Source of the DNA: Nitrosomonas sp.
GTDB lineage: Bacteria > Pseudomonadota > Gammaproteobacteria > Burkholderiales > Nitrosomonadaceae
DNA: 64,000 nt
Assembly: GCA_016708955.1 (NCBI GenBank)
Contig: JADJES010000012.1
Coordinates: 1-64,000 of the forward strand
Direction of reading: 5' to 3'
Each line of letters starts with the position of its first letter. Within the stretch, counting starts at the first letter, position 1. The position numbers and the translations under genes were made by a program. Shown here piece after piece: positions 1-9,851 of this stretch. Under the pieces are notes generated by a model that did no database searches, was not told the origin of the DNA, and worked only from the letters and a program-made list of their open reading frames with translations.

Positions 1-881
1 TTGTTTCAGACGTTCACGTGCAATATGTGTGTAAATCTGCGTAGTAGAGATGTCTGCATGACCCAATAGTAATTGTACCACTCGTAAATCAGCACCATGA
101 TTCAACAGATGGGTGGCAAATGCATGGCGCAGGGTATGTGGGGATAGCGGTTTATCATTACCCACTAATTTCGCATAACGTTTGATGAGATACCAGAAAG
201 CCTGACGTGTCATAGCTGCTCCGCGTGTTGTCACAAATATGGTATCGGTGACAATACCATTCAGAAGACAAGGTCTGGCTTCTTTGGTATAACGGCTCAA
301 CCAATCAAGAGATTCTTCTCCGAGTGGTGCGAGGCGTTCCTTTCTCCCCTTACCCATGACTCGTAACACCCCATGTCCATACTGACTTGCGAATATCTTA
401 GGTTAATCAGTTCCGATACCCGCAATCCACTGGCATACAAAACTTCCAGCATCGCCCGATCACGCAAACCGAGCGGGTGTTTAAGATCAGGTGCGCCTAG
501 CAGCAGCTCGACCTCTGTCTCTGTGAGACTATGTGGCAGGCTGCGCTGCAATTTGGGTGTTGCAATGTTAAGACTGGGATCTGTCGTAATTTTGCCTTGG
601 CGCAATAAAAAGCGGTAGAAACGTTTTAAACTTGATAATTCACGGCTTGTTGTGCTGGCCTTAATCTTAAGGGAAACTCTAGACGCCAAAAAATCGAGCA
701 GGTCAGAATGCGTTGCATCGATTAATATACTATTATTTTGATTCCGTTTTCTTAGCCATTCACTGAAAAGCTGTAGATCGTTACGATAACTATCTAGTGT
801 ATTACGCGACAAGCCATCCTCGAGCCATAATGCATCGGAAAACTCATCCAGCAAATCAGCATTTAGTTCAGGTGCTCTCAT
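1..881 (-). CDS. xerD: Tyrosine recombinase XerD (frameshifted, 3' end cut by window edge)
   Basis: Site-specific tyrosine recombinase that, with XerC, resolves chromosome dimers at dif during division. The N-terminal SAM-like core-binding domain covers about residues 1-110. The catalytic domain shows the first Arg in SGLRVSEL, a Lys in GKGRK, the box SPHTLRHAFATHL, LLGHADIST and the nucleophile Tyr in TQIYTH. The reading frame breaks at the C4 run at 369-372: adding one base there restores MDMGVLRVMGKGRK. The protein therefore looks full-length apart from this one-base deletion and a few residues beyond position 1. The start overlaps the end of the upstream methyltransferase by 14 bases, so the two are probably cotranscribed. 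XerC is the alternative name; the match to XerD rests on recognition of the sequence, not on a search. Confidence 0.85.
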
Positions 882-1248
882 GGCGCAACAACCAACGCTT
901 GATCTCTAAAGGATTTCCATCTCTTGCATTCATAAAACCGCCTAATCCACCATTCTTGGAAATAACTCGATGGCATGGTATGACGATCGGAATTCTATTG
1001 GCACCACATGCTCGACCCACTGCTCTCGGCGCAGAGTGCAGTTGTACTGCTATTTCTGCATAACTGCTCCTTTCACCGCTCGGGATAGCCTGAATGATTT
1101 GCCAAACACGCTGCTGGTACGTCGTACCATTGATATGCAAACACAAATCAAACATAAAATTTGGTTCACTCAGGTATGCCTGTAATTGCTTACACACTTC
1201 TTTAGCCAGTAAAGTTTTTGGCGTCAAGGGTTTTGTACCAATCGACAA
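868..1248 (-). CDS. ogt: Methylated-DNA-[protein]-cysteine S-methyltransferase (start unresolved)
   Basis: Suicidal DNA repair enzyme that transfers the O6-alkyl group of guanine to its own cysteine. The active-site motif IPCHRVI is present, preceded by the helix-turn-helix region SYAEIAVQL and RAVGRACGANR. The shortest open frame starts at a TTG at 1248, but family-like sequence (TYQAKLVTPFSVLGIRT) continues upstream in the same frame to about 1341, and the frame stays open to 1368 without an ATG, GTG or TTG. An ATG at about 1398 lies in another frame. The true gene is therefore probably about 40-50 residues longer, with either a frame error near 1350-1390 or a nonstandard start. It overlaps xerD downstream. 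Confidence 0.8.
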   Translation of the reverse strand: MSIGTKPLTPKTLLAKEVCKQLQAYLSEPNFMFDLCLHINGTTYQQRVWQIIQAIPSGERSSYAEIAVQLHSAPRAVGRACGANRIPIVIPCHRVISKNGGLGGFMNARDGNPLEIKRWLLRHEST

Positions 1249-1536
1249 ATACTCAATATCAGTAAGCCAATCTTCTTCTGTTCTAATGCCTAAAACAGAG
1301 AAGGGCGTAACCAGTTTTGCTTGATATGTTTTGATTGAATCAACAACCTGATTATTCGTTGATTTGCACTACCTCTGTTTGAAAATTCATTTGAAAAAAT
1401 GATTTAGCGCTTCCACGCCATATCCAACAAAGTAGACATTAGAAATGAGCAGAAGTTTCAAACTACAAGATTAATCTTCCGGCTTCAGGAAATACTACCG
1501 GAAGATTGCGTGAACCAGAAAAAAGCGTTCTCGGAC

Positions 1537-3447
1537 TCAGGATTTCAGCAATAACAACTCATTGAGTCTTTTTACAAATGCTGCTGGATCCTCAAGCTGT
1601 CCACCTTCAGCCAGTAAAGCTTGATCAAACAAAATGTGACTCCAGTCCTCAAAATTTTCTGTTTCTATTTTTAGCCTTTGAACCATTGGATGATTTGGAT
1701 TGATTTCAAGGATTGGCTTAGCATGCTGCACCTTTTGTCCTGCAGATTTCAGCAATCTTTCCAAATTACCGCCCATGTCAAAAGTGTCCGCGACAAGACA
1801 GGCTGGAGATTCGATCAAGCGAAAAGTAACACGCACATCTTTTACCTGTTCACTGAGCGCCTCTTTCATTTTTTCTGTTAATTCTTGATAGGCGCTGCTT
1901 TCTTTCTCACGTTCTTCTTTTTCAGCTTCATCTTCCAAGCTTCCCAGATCTAAACCACCTTTAGCAACGGACTGAAGCGGCTTTCCTTCAAACTCGGTCA
2001 AATTGGACACCAGCCATTCATCGACACGATCTGATAACAGTAGTACTTCGATGCCTTTCTTACGGAAAACTTCTAGGTGGGGGCTATTTATGGCCGCCTT
2101 GAGATTGTCAGCCGTGACATAATAAATCTTTTCCTGCCCCTCTTTCATGCGATGCAAATAGGTCTCTAGAGAAACAACTGGTTCCTCAGTATCGCCTTGG
2201 GTCGTAACAAAACGCAACAATCTGGCAATCCGCTCACGATTTGCATAATCTTCACCCACACCTTCCTTCAGAACTTGCCCAAATTCCCGATAGAAAGTTC
2301 TAAACTTCTCTTTCCCTTCATCATCTACATTCTTGGATAATTCTTCTATCAATCCCAGCACTTTCTTGACTATACCTGCTCTGATCAATTCTATATCTTT
2401 GGATTCTTGCAATATTTCGCGTGACACATTCAAAGGCAAGCTATTCGAATCAACCACGCCACGCACGAAGCGCAAGTAATTTGGCAACAGCTTTTCAGCA
2501 TCATCCATGATAAATACGCGCTGCACATATAACTTAATACCATGGCGATGCTCACGATCAAATAAGTCAAAAGGCGCTCGTGCGGGAATATAGAGTAATT
2601 GCGTATATTCCTGTTTGCCTTCTACCCGCGCATGCAAATAGGCAAGCGGCGGCTCAAAATCATGAGCTACATGCTTATAAAATTCGTTGTATTGTTCAGC
2701 AGTGATTTCATTTTTTGGACGTGCCCATAATGCGTTTGCCTGATTAATTGTTTCATCTTCATCAGAAATCTTATTTTTCTTCTCTTCCTGGGACCATTCT
2801 TCCTTCTTCATCACAATGGGCAAAGTAATGTGATCGGAATATTTACGAATAATAGTTCGAATTCGCATTCCGTTGAGAAACTCATCCTCATCTTTGCGCA
2901 AATATAGAATTATTTCGGTACCACGTGTCGGCTTCGTTACAGTTTCCAGTGTGTAATCACCTTCACCACTCGAATCCCATCGAATACCATGTTCAGGGGT
3001 TAATCCAGCACGCCTGGTAATCAAGGTCACTTTATCTGCGATTATAAATGCCGAGTAAAATCCTACACCGAATTGGCCAATCAGATGTGCATCTTTAGCC
3101 TGATCACCCGTCAACGAATTAAAGAACTCTCGTGTACCTGATTTGGCGATTGTTCCAATATGATCAATTACTTCTTGCCGTGACATGCCAATTCCATTAT
3201 CAGAAATGGTGATAGTTTGCTCATCGACATCATAACTCACACGAATGCTGAGATTCGAGTCCGATTCATAAAGTGCAGCGTCTGTAAGACCTTCAAAGCG
3301 TAATTTATCGGCGGCATCAGAAGCATTCGAAATCAGCTCACGCAAAAATATTTCCTTATTGCTATACAAGGAATGAATCATCAGCTTTAACAGCTGCTTA
3401 GCTTCCGCTTGAAAACTTAATTGTTCTTTGGTTGTTTCAGCTTGCAC
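1537..3447 (-). CDS. htpG: Molecular chaperone HtpG (Hsp90 family)
   Basis: Cytosolic ATP-dependent chaperone that helps client proteins fold under stress. It has 636 residues, the usual bacterial length. The GHKL ATPase domain is at the N-terminus, with NASDAADKLRFEGL (Mg/ATP binding Asn), DNGIGM and the lid motif GQFGVGFYSAF. The middle domain follows with the conserved GVVDSNSLPLNVSREILQ (catalytic Arg region), then the C-terminal dimerisation domain. The start is a GTG five bases after a strong AAGGAGG Shine-Dalgarno (3453-3459). A sigma-32-type promoter lies 29-56 bases upstream, which fits heat-shock control. It stands alone, with noncoding sequence on both sides. Confidence 0.97.
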   Translation of the reverse strand: MQAETTKEQLSFQAEAKQLLKLMIHSLYSNKEIFLRELISNASDAADKLRFEGLTDAALYESDSNLSIRVSYDVDEQTITISDNGIGMSRQEVIDHIGTIAKSGTREFFNSLTGDQAKDAHLIGQFGVGFYSAFIIADKVTLITRRAGLTPEHGIRWDSSGEGDYTLETVTKPTRGTEIILYLRKDEDEFLNGMRIRTIIRKYSDHITLPIVMKKEEWSQEEKKNKISDEDETINQANALWARPKNEITAEQYNEFYKHVAHDFEPPLAYLHARVEGKQEYTQLLYIPARAPFDLFDREHRHGIKLYVQRVFIMDDAEKLLPNYLRFVRGVVDSNSLPLNVSREILQESKDIELIRAGIVKKVLGLIEELSKNVDDEGKEKFRTFYREFGQVLKEGVGEDYANRERIARLLRFVTTQGDTEEPVVSLETYLHRMKEGQEKIYYVTADNLKAAINSPHLEVFRKKGIEVLLLSDRVDEWLVSNLTEFEGKPLQSVAKGGLDLGSLEDEAEKEEREKESSAYQELTEKMKEALSEQVKDVRVTFRLIESPACLVADTFDMGGNLERLLKSAGQKVQHAKPILEINPNHPMVQRLKIETENFEDWSHILFDQALLAEGGQLEDPAAFVKRLNELLLLKS

Positions 3448-3475
3448 GTTTTCCTCCTTAAGTATTTTACATTTT

Positions 3476-3503
3476 ATATGGGGATTACACTGGAGAATTC
3501 AAG
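3476..3503 (-). promoter_or_regulatory. Sigma-32 (heat-shock) promoter of htpG
   Basis: Read on the minus strand, CTTGAA (3498-3503) is followed after 14 bases by CCCCATAT (3476-3483). This matches the RpoH consensus CTTGAA-N(11-16)-CCCCATNT exactly in both boxes. Transcription would start about 20 bases upstream of the GTG of htpG, leaving a short leader with its strong ribosome binding site. htpG is a classic RpoH target, so position and gene function agree. Confidence 0.85.
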
Positions 3504-3742
3504 TCGGCTCATTTACGAATTATTCATTTCGACCAAATACAGCAATTCAGGAAACAAATAATACGATGGGGGCGCAGAAGTCCTGCAAAAAAGATTGGAT
3601 TGTTCTATTAGTTACAGTTATTCCAATTCTCGATAGACATGCGAATTTATAAAATATATAAATAACTGTTTTTAATAATTTAAACTAATATAATTATTGC
3701 CATTTCTATCTGTAATTGGAATTACTAATTTTTTTCGAGTTT

Positions 3743-3758
3743 TGTGAATGTGATCACA
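3743..3758. promoter_or_regulatory. CRP/FNR-family-like operator palindrome
   Basis: TGTGA-N6-TCACA, a perfect match to both half-sites of the E. coli CRP consensus, lies 40 bases after the nuoN stop codon and 296 bases upstream of the htpG start. No gene start is close enough for classical activation. The site may serve an unannotated transcript, or it may be chance. Binding is inferred from sequence only. Confidence 0.4.
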
Positions 3759-3797
3759 GGTCTAATTCTTGAACGAATACCCTTATAGATGCACACA

Positions 3798-5243
3798 CTA
3801 CATTGAGCTTTGAATGGCGTAGAGACTCAATCCCATAAGTGCCTGAGGAAATATACCGAATGCTAATACTGCGAAACCATTTGCACTGAGAAGAATCTTT
3901 ACATCACTATTGGGTATAATTGGCTCAACGGTTTCTGGCTCATCGAAGTACATCAACTTGATAATACGAAGATAATAGAAGGCGCCAATTAACGAGAACA
4001 ATACAGCCACAACCGCCAACCAAACATACCCAGCATTGACAACTGCCTGTAATACAGAAAGTTTCGCATAAAATCCAATCATCGGTGGAATACCAGCGAG
4101 TGAAAGCATCAACAACAAGGCAATAAATGCATACCAAGAATTTCTTTTGCTGAGTCCTTTGAAATCGTTGATGTTCTCAGCCTCGAATCCACTGCGGCAT
4201 AGCAGCATAACCATTGCAAAAGTACCTAATGTCATCAGAACATAAGCAATCACATAAAATAAAGCAGAACTATAGCCGTTAGAATCCGCGCTTATGAATC
4301 CAAGCAGCAGAAAACCCATATGCGAAATGGTTGAATATGCCAACATGCGCTTGATATTTGTTTGTGCAATGGCCGCAATATTACCTACCGCCATCGACAT
4401 AACAGCTAAGATAATCAGCATGCCTTGCCAATCTGCGGACATTTCCCCCATTCCTTCGACCAATAAGCGCATCACAAAACCAAAAGCAGCCAATTTAGGT
4501 GCAGAACCAATAAACAATGTAATCGCAGTCGGTGCACCTTGATAAACATCAGGTGCCCACATGTGAAAAGGTGCCGCACTTAGCTTGAAACTGATTCCAG
4601 CCACAATAAATACAAGACCGACAACTAATACTTCCTTACTGCTTGCTTCACTTTGTATGATCTGAGCAAGCTGAGAAACATGCAATGTTCCAGTTGCTCC
4701 ATAAACCATTGACATGCCATAAAGCAAAAAACCGGATGCCAAAGCACCCAGCACAAAGAATTTCATGGCTGCTTCAGTTGCAACCAATGACTCGCGCCGT
4801 AACGCCACCAATGCATAAAGGGACAGCGAGAGCAACTCCAAACCAATATACAAAGTCAGAAAATGACTGGCGGAAATCATCACCATCATTCCCAATGTTG
4901 CAAAAAGAATTAAGCTGAAAAACTCACCTTTCAGCATGCCGCGATCACTAATATAAGTATGAGAATAAACAAGTACTGCTGATACAGTGCCATACACCAT
5001 CAATTTCAGTATATCCGCCATTGCATCATCAACATACATTCCATTAAAGGTATGAGTAATTTCTGTGGAGAATGATATGAATGTCAGCAACGCGCAACCC
5101 AATAATGTTGTCTGTGTCAGCAGATACGCGACATACCGCCTACTGTCGCCTGCGGTAAGATCTGCCAACATTATCACGCACACCATGACGAGCATAAATA
5201 TTTCAGAAGAGGCTGGCGTAAAATCAGGAGGTATAAAATTCAT
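3798..5243 (-). CDS. nuoN: NADH-quinone oxidoreductase subunit N
   Basis: Antiporter-like membrane subunit of complex I and last gene of the nuo operon. It has 481 residues with about 14 hydrophobic segments and belongs to the Mrp-antiporter family. Typical motifs are visible: a Glu in transmembrane helix 5 (YIGLELLSLSLYALVAL), Lys in FKLSAAPFHMWAPDVYQGAPT, and NIKRMLAYSTISHMGFLLLG. It starts at an ATG 52 bases after the nuoM stop. In ammonia oxidisers complex I mostly runs in reverse, using proton-motive force to reduce NAD+ from quinol. Confidence 0.96.
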   Translation of the reverse strand: MNFIPPDFTPASSEIFMLVMVCVIMLADLTAGDSRRYVAYLLTQTTLLGCALLTFISFSTEITHTFNGMYVDDAMADILKLMVYGTVSAVLVYSHTYISDRGMLKGEFFSLILFATLGMMVMISASHFLTLYIGLELLSLSLYALVALRRESLVATEAAMKFFVLGALASGFLLYGMSMVYGATGTLHVSQLAQIIQSEASSKEVLVVGLVFIVAGISFKLSAAPFHMWAPDVYQGAPTAITLFIGSAPKLAAFGFVMRLLVEGMGEMSADWQGMLIILAVMSMAVGNIAAIAQTNIKRMLAYSTISHMGFLLLGFISADSNGYSSALFYVIAYVLMTLGTFAMVMLLCRSGFEAENINDFKGLSKRNSWYAFIALLLMLSLAGIPPMIGFYAKLSVLQAVVNAGYVWLAVVAVLFSLIGAFYYLRIIKLMYFDEPETVEPIIPNSDVKILLSANGFAVLAFGIFPQALMGLSLYAIQSSM

Positions 5244-5294
5244 TAATCCTTAGTCCTTTTATCTGGAGTTGTCACTATTCCAGAATGATTATTT

Positions 5295-6779
5295 TTACAA
5301 CTTACTGTTACTGACATGTGCCAGCAGTTGATCAACTGTTGTATGCATTACTTCAGTTAATGGGTATGGATAAACGCCAATCCACAAAACCGAAATAGCC
5401 AAAATTGCTAATAATACAAACTCACGTTTTGAAATATCTTTCAATCCTTCAACTGCAGGGCTTGCTATAGTGCCAAATATGACGCGTTTGTACATCCATA
5501 ACGTATAAGCTGCACCAAAAATCAGTGTAGTAGCTGCCAAGAATGCATACCAGAAATTCACTTTCATGGCGCTCATGATGACCATAAATTCACCTACGAA
5601 TCCGCTTGTACCAGGCAATCCGGCATTTGCCATTGCAAATAACATAAAGAAAGCAGCAAATATAGGCATTTTATTCACAACCCCGCCATAATCAGCAATC
5701 TGACGAGAATGCAGTCGATCGTATAGCACGCCTACACACAAAAACATGGCACCGGAAATAAATCCGTGCGAAATCATCTGCACCATCGCTCCCTCAATTC
5801 CATAGGCATTCAGCAGGAAAAAGCCTAATGTCACAAATCCCATATGCGCGACTGACGAGTATGCAATCAATTTCTTCATATCAACCTGCATTAGTGCGAT
5901 AAGTCCAATATAAACCACAGCTATCAGCGACAACACAATCATCATTGTAGCCAGATAATGGCTGGCGTCAGGGGTAATCGGCAATGAGAAACGAAGAAAG
6001 CCATAACCGCCCAGTTTAAGCAAAATTGCCGCTAGAACAACAGACCCTCCCGTTGGCGCTTCCACATGAGCATCCGGCAACCAAGTATGTACAGGCCACA
6101 TCGGTACCTTAACCGCAAATGCTAATAGGAACGCAACAAATATTAAAATCTGCGGTGTCAATGGAATCGGCAGTTTATGATAATCCTCGATCGAGAAACT
6201 CCCTCCAGATGTTAGATACAGATAAATAAACGCAATTAACATCAATAAGGAGCCAAGAAGCGTATAAAGAAAAAACTTAATGGCGGCATAAACACGATTC
6301 GGACCACCCCATATCCCAATGATCAAAAACATTGGTATCAGGGATGCCTCCCAGAATACATAAAAAAGAATGGCGTCCAATGAAGCGAAAACACCATTGA
6401 CAATTCCCGACATGATTAAAAATGCACCCATGTATTGTGATACACGCTCTTTAATCACTTCCCACCCTGCCACAATAACCAATGGAGTAATAAAGCAATT
6501 CAACAAAATAAGCGGCATCGATATGCCATCTACACCCAGATGATAATTAACATTAAAACGCTCAAACCAGACATGATTCTCAATAAACTGCATTGTGCCG
6601 GTTGTAGCATCAAAATTGGTATAAAGAGGAATCGCAACCAACAATCCTAGGACTGATCCTACAAGTGAAATCCAGCGAGCTAGCTGTGAATTGCGATCAT
6701 TTCCGGTTGCAAACACGACAATACCAAACACAATTGGCAGCCAAATAATTAAACTCAACAGTGGGAAATCAAACGACAT
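5295..6779 (-). CDS. nuoM: NADH-quinone oxidoreductase subunit M
   Basis: Proton-pumping antiporter-like subunit of complex I, 494 residues and about 14 membrane helices. The key charged residues of the family are visible: Glu in YVFWEASLIPMFLIIG, Lys in FAVKVPMWPVHTWLPDAHVEAPTG, and Lys in QVDMKKLIAYSSVAHMGF. Length and motif order match intact NuoM. It lies between nuoL and nuoN on the same strand, with gaps of 93 and 51 bases, so it belongs to the polycistronic nuo transcript. Confidence 0.96.
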   Translation of the reverse strand: MSFDFPLLSLIIWLPIVFGIVVFATGNDRNSQLARWISLVGSVLGLLVAIPLYTNFDATTGTMQFIENHVWFERFNVNYHLGVDGISMPLILLNCFITPLVIVAGWEVIKERVSQYMGAFLIMSGIVNGVFASLDAILFYVFWEASLIPMFLIIGIWGGPNRVYAAIKFFLYTLLGSLLMLIAFIYLYLTSGGSFSIEDYHKLPIPLTPQILIFVAFLLAFAVKVPMWPVHTWLPDAHVEAPTGGSVVLAAILLKLGGYGFLRFSLPITPDASHYLATMMIVLSLIAVVYIGLIALMQVDMKKLIAYSSVAHMGFVTLGFFLLNAYGIEGAMVQMISHGFISGAMFLCVGVLYDRLHSRQIADYGGVVNKMPIFAAFFMLFAMANAGLPGTSGFVGEFMVIMSAMKVNFWYAFLAATTLIFGAAYTLWMYKRVIFGTIASPAVEGLKDISKREFVLLAILAISVLWIGVYPYPLTEVMHTTVDQLLAHVSNSKL

Positions 6780-6872
6780 GCTTTTTCCGTTTTATTTGTT
6801 AGTACTTATTATCTTTAAGTATTCTATTCATTAATATATCCAACACTATGCTTACATGTTTCTTCAAGAAAT

Positions 6873-8813
6873 CTAGTAAAGCCATAAGGTCAAGATAACA
6901 AATACGCCAACAATCATAGTAAACGCATAATGATAGATATAACCCGTTTGATAGCGCCGCACTACTGCAGCCGTCAATGCTACAACACGCGCTACGCCAT
7001 TAACAAAGAATCCATCAATCACTTTTATATCACCATACTTCCACAACATAGTACCTAAAGCACGTGTACCGCCAGCAAATAACCATGAATATAATTCATC
7101 GATATAATATTTGCGATCCAACAAGTTATACAAAGGGCCACATCGAGCTTTTATTTTTCCTGGGATATCCGTTCTTGCATTATATAAATACCAAGCAGTA
7201 AAAATACCGGCCACAGATAGCCAGAATGGTGCTGTCGACAACGCATGCACCATCATCCCTCCTATACCTGTAAATTCAGCGCCTAATTTCTCGAGAGCGT
7301 CATGCTGAGGCATTACATAAATTACATTATTAAAATAATCACCAAAAACTATTGGACCAATAAACCATCCTGCAGCAATTGTTGGTATAGCTAGGATCAC
7401 TAGCGGCAAAGTAACTACCCAGGGTGATTCATGCAAGTGCGATTTGGTATGAACATCCATGCGGCCTTGCCCATGAAAAGTCATAAATATCAGCCGGAAT
7501 GTATATAAAGCCGTAATAAAAACAGTCGTCAGTACACAGAAATAAGCAAAACCGGCACCAGGAATATTGGCAAAGTACACAGCCTCAATGATCGCATCTT
7601 TAGAAAAAAAACCGGAGAAACCGGGCACACCTGCACTGGCTAATGCTGCGATAAACATCGTCCAATAGGTAATTGGCATATAACTCTTAAGTCCGCCCAT
7701 TTTTTGCATATTTTGTTCATGGTGCATGGCAATGATGACAGAGCCTGCACCTAAAAATAATACTGCTTTAAAGAACGCATGAGTCATCAAATGGAAAATT
7801 GCAGCAGAATAGGCGGATGCTCCTAATGCGACAGTCATGTACCCTAATTGCGATAAAGTAGAGTATGCAACAACTCGTTTAATATCGTTTTGCACTACTG
7901 CAACAAGTGCCATAAAAAATGTCGTTATTCCACCAATTATCAATATGACAGATAGTGCCGTTTCCGATAATTCAAATAGCGGCGACATACGTGCAACCAT
8001 AAAAATTCCAGCCGTCACCATAGTCGCTGCATGAATCAACGCAGAAATTGGTGTGGGGCCTTCCATCGAGTCAGGTAACCACACGTGTAATGGAAATTGT
8101 GCTGATTTACCCATCGCACCAATAAACAGCAATATACAAATTAGTGTAATTACTAGCCAAGTTATACCAGGTACTAACTCAATTTTCTCATCGACTATCT
8201 CTGGTGCTTGCGTAAAAACAGCAGCATAATCCAATGTACCAAAATACATCAGCACCAGAGCAATGCCGAGGAGGAAACCGAAATCACCAACCCGATTAAC
8301 TAAAAATGCCTTCATATTGGCATAGATGGCCGTTGGGCGGGTATACCAGAAACCGATTAATAAATAAGACACAAGTCCGACCGCTTCCCATCCAAAAAAT
8401 AACTGCAAGAAATTATTTGACATCACCAGCATCATCATTGAGAAGGTGAATAACGAAATATAACTAAAAAAACGTTGATAGCCTGGATCGTCATGCATAT
8501 AGCCAATGGTATAAATATGAACCATCAATGAAACTAAACTGACAACAACCATCATAGTTGCAGACAATTGATCGATCAGGAACCCGATCTCGAATCGAGT
8601 ATCACCTGTCACCAACCATGTGTAAACGCTACCGTTATAAATATTCCCTTCCAGTACATCTTGTAAAATAAATATAGACGCTAGCAAGGAAATAAAAACA
8701 AGTAATATTGTTGTACGATGGCTCCACACAGGGCCAATAAAACGCCCAAACAATCCTGCTATGAGTGCGCCTATTAGCGGGGCCAGTGGAACTAGTAAAT
8801 ATAGATTTTGCAT
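6873..8813 (-). CDS. nuoL: NADH-quinone oxidoreductase subunit L
   Basis: Largest antiporter-like subunit of complex I, 646 residues, normal for NuoL. Visible motifs are Glu in LFFGWEAVGLVSYLLIGFW, Lys in GAMGKSAQFPLHVWLPDSM, and NDIKRVVAYSTLSQLGYM. The C-terminal part after about residue 560 includes the amphipathic lateral helix and a final membrane anchor, typical of this subunit. The gene starts 52 bases after the nuoK stop, in the canonical K-L-M-N order. Confidence 0.96.
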   Translation of the reverse strand: MQNLYLLVPLAPLIGALIAGLFGRFIGPVWSHRTTILLVFISLLASIFILQDVLEGNIYNGSVYTWLVTGDTRFEIGFLIDQLSATMMVVVSLVSLMVHIYTIGYMHDDPGYQRFFSYISLFTFSMMMLVMSNNFLQLFFGWEAVGLVSYLLIGFWYTRPTAIYANMKAFLVNRVGDFGFLLGIALVLMYFGTLDYAAVFTQAPEIVDEKIELVPGITWLVITLICILLFIGAMGKSAQFPLHVWLPDSMEGPTPISALIHAATMVTAGIFMVARMSPLFELSETALSVILIIGGITTFFMALVAVVQNDIKRVVAYSTLSQLGYMTVALGASAYSAAIFHLMTHAFFKAVLFLGAGSVIIAMHHEQNMQKMGGLKSYMPITYWTMFIAALASAGVPGFSGFFSKDAIIEAVYFANIPGAGFAYFCVLTTVFITALYTFRLIFMTFHGQGRMDVHTKSHLHESPWVVTLPLVILAIPTIAAGWFIGPIVFGDYFNNVIYVMPQHDALEKLGAEFTGIGGMMVHALSTAPFWLSVAGIFTAWYLYNARTDIPGKIKARCGPLYNLLDRKYYIDELYSWLFAGGTRALGTMLWKYGDIKVIDGFFVNGVARVVALTAAVVRRYQTGYIYHYAFTMIVGVFVILTLWLY

Positions 8814-8865
8814 CTCAGTTAATTACTCTTACGTCGGTTATAAGTACTTATACTTTTCTTTTTTA

Positions 8866-9171
8866 CTAACCTTTGAGTTTATCCAGGTCATCAACATTAA
8901 TCGTATGCATATTACGAAACAAAACAACAAGTATAGCTAAACCAATAGCCGATTCTGCTGCAGCGACTGTCAGGATAAAAAACACAAAAATTTGTCCCGA
9001 TATATCCTGTAAATAGTGCGAGAACGCAACAAAATTCATATTCACTGCTAACAGCATTAATTCGATGGACATAAGTAAAATAATGACATTTTTTCTATTG
9101 AGAAAAATGCCAACTAAGCCGACAGAAAATAAAATCGCGCCGAGTACTAAATAATGAGATAACGATACCAA
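8866..9171 (-). CDS. nuoK: NADH-quinone oxidoreductase subunit K
   Basis: Small three-helix membrane subunit of complex I (homologue of ND4L), 101 residues, which is standard. Two buried glutamates needed for proton transfer are seen in LLMSIELMLLAVNMNF and AAAESAIGLAILV. It follows nuoJ by 55 bases and precedes nuoL. Confidence 0.95.
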   Translation of the reverse strand: MVSLSHYLVLGAILFSVGLVGIFLNRKNVIILLMSIELMLLAVNMNFVAFSHYLQDISGQIFVFFILTVAAAESAIGLAILVVLFRNMHTINVDDLDKLKG

Positions 9172-9226
9172 GCTGACAACCTCTTCCTAAACATTAAAAT
9201 CGTTTAAAATCTAATAAATGACTTGT

Positions 9227-9832
9227 TTATTCTTTCTTTTCCGATGGCATTGCCACCACACGTATCCGATCTTCTTTTCTCACTTTCACTTGCTTGGATG
9301 GACTTGGTGATCTCTTATCTTCACGATGTCGCAAAGTTAATGCAATTGCCGTAACCATTGCAACCAACAAAAGCACCGCAGCTAGCTCAAAGGCATACAC
9401 ATATTCGGTATAAATTAAGCGGCCTAACTCTCTCGTATTACTGTAATCAGCATCTTGAGGTCTGGGTGCCGGCATCTCTTCGAGTCCAAAATATTTACCC
9501 ATTAGAACCATAGATACCTCGGCAACCATTATCAGTGCAATGACTGCGCCGAAGGGAAACCACTTCCAAAATCCTTCTCGCAATCTGTCCAGATTGATAT
9601 CCAGCATCATCACTACAAATAGGAACAATACCATTACTGCACCAACATACACCAACACTAATGCAATCGCCAGGAATTCTGCTTCCAGCATTAACCACAG
9701 TCCCGCGCAGGTAACAAAAGCCAGCACTAGTAGTAATGCTGAATAGACTGGATTACGAACTGTAATCACTCCAAGTGCCGATACAATTAAGATGGCAGAA
9801 AAAATATAAAATAAAATGTCTTGAAAATTCAT
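9227..9832 (-). CDS. nuoJ: NADH-quinone oxidoreductase subunit J
   Basis: Membrane subunit of complex I (homologue of ND6), 201 residues with five predicted helices. The conserved VYVGAVMVLFLFVVMMLDI stretch, in helix 3 of the family, is intact. The last 35 or so residues form a charged cytoplasmic tail. It starts 19 bases after the nuoI stop. Confidence 0.95.
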   Translation of the reverse strand: MNFQDILFYIFSAILIVSALGVITVRNPVYSALLLVLAFVTCAGLWLMLEAEFLAIALVLVYVGAVMVLFLFVVMMLDINLDRLREGFWKWFPFGAVIALIMVAEVSMVLMGKYFGLEEMPAPRPQDADYSNTRELGRLIYTEYVYAFELAAVLLLVAMVTAIALTLRHREDKRSPSPSKQVKVRKEDRIRVVAMPSEKKE

Positions 9833-9851
9833 TTGTATTTACCAAAGAGTC

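Larger units (their letters stand above)
3448..3797. other. Intergenic region between nuoN and htpG
   Basis: These 350 bases carry the htpG promoter and leader (3448-3503), a short perfect inverted repeat GTAATT-2-AATTAC (3712-3725) and a CRP/FNR-like palindrome (3743-3758). The rest is AT-rich, with no convincing reading frame or intrinsic terminator for the nuo operon that ends at 3798. Confidence 0.6.
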
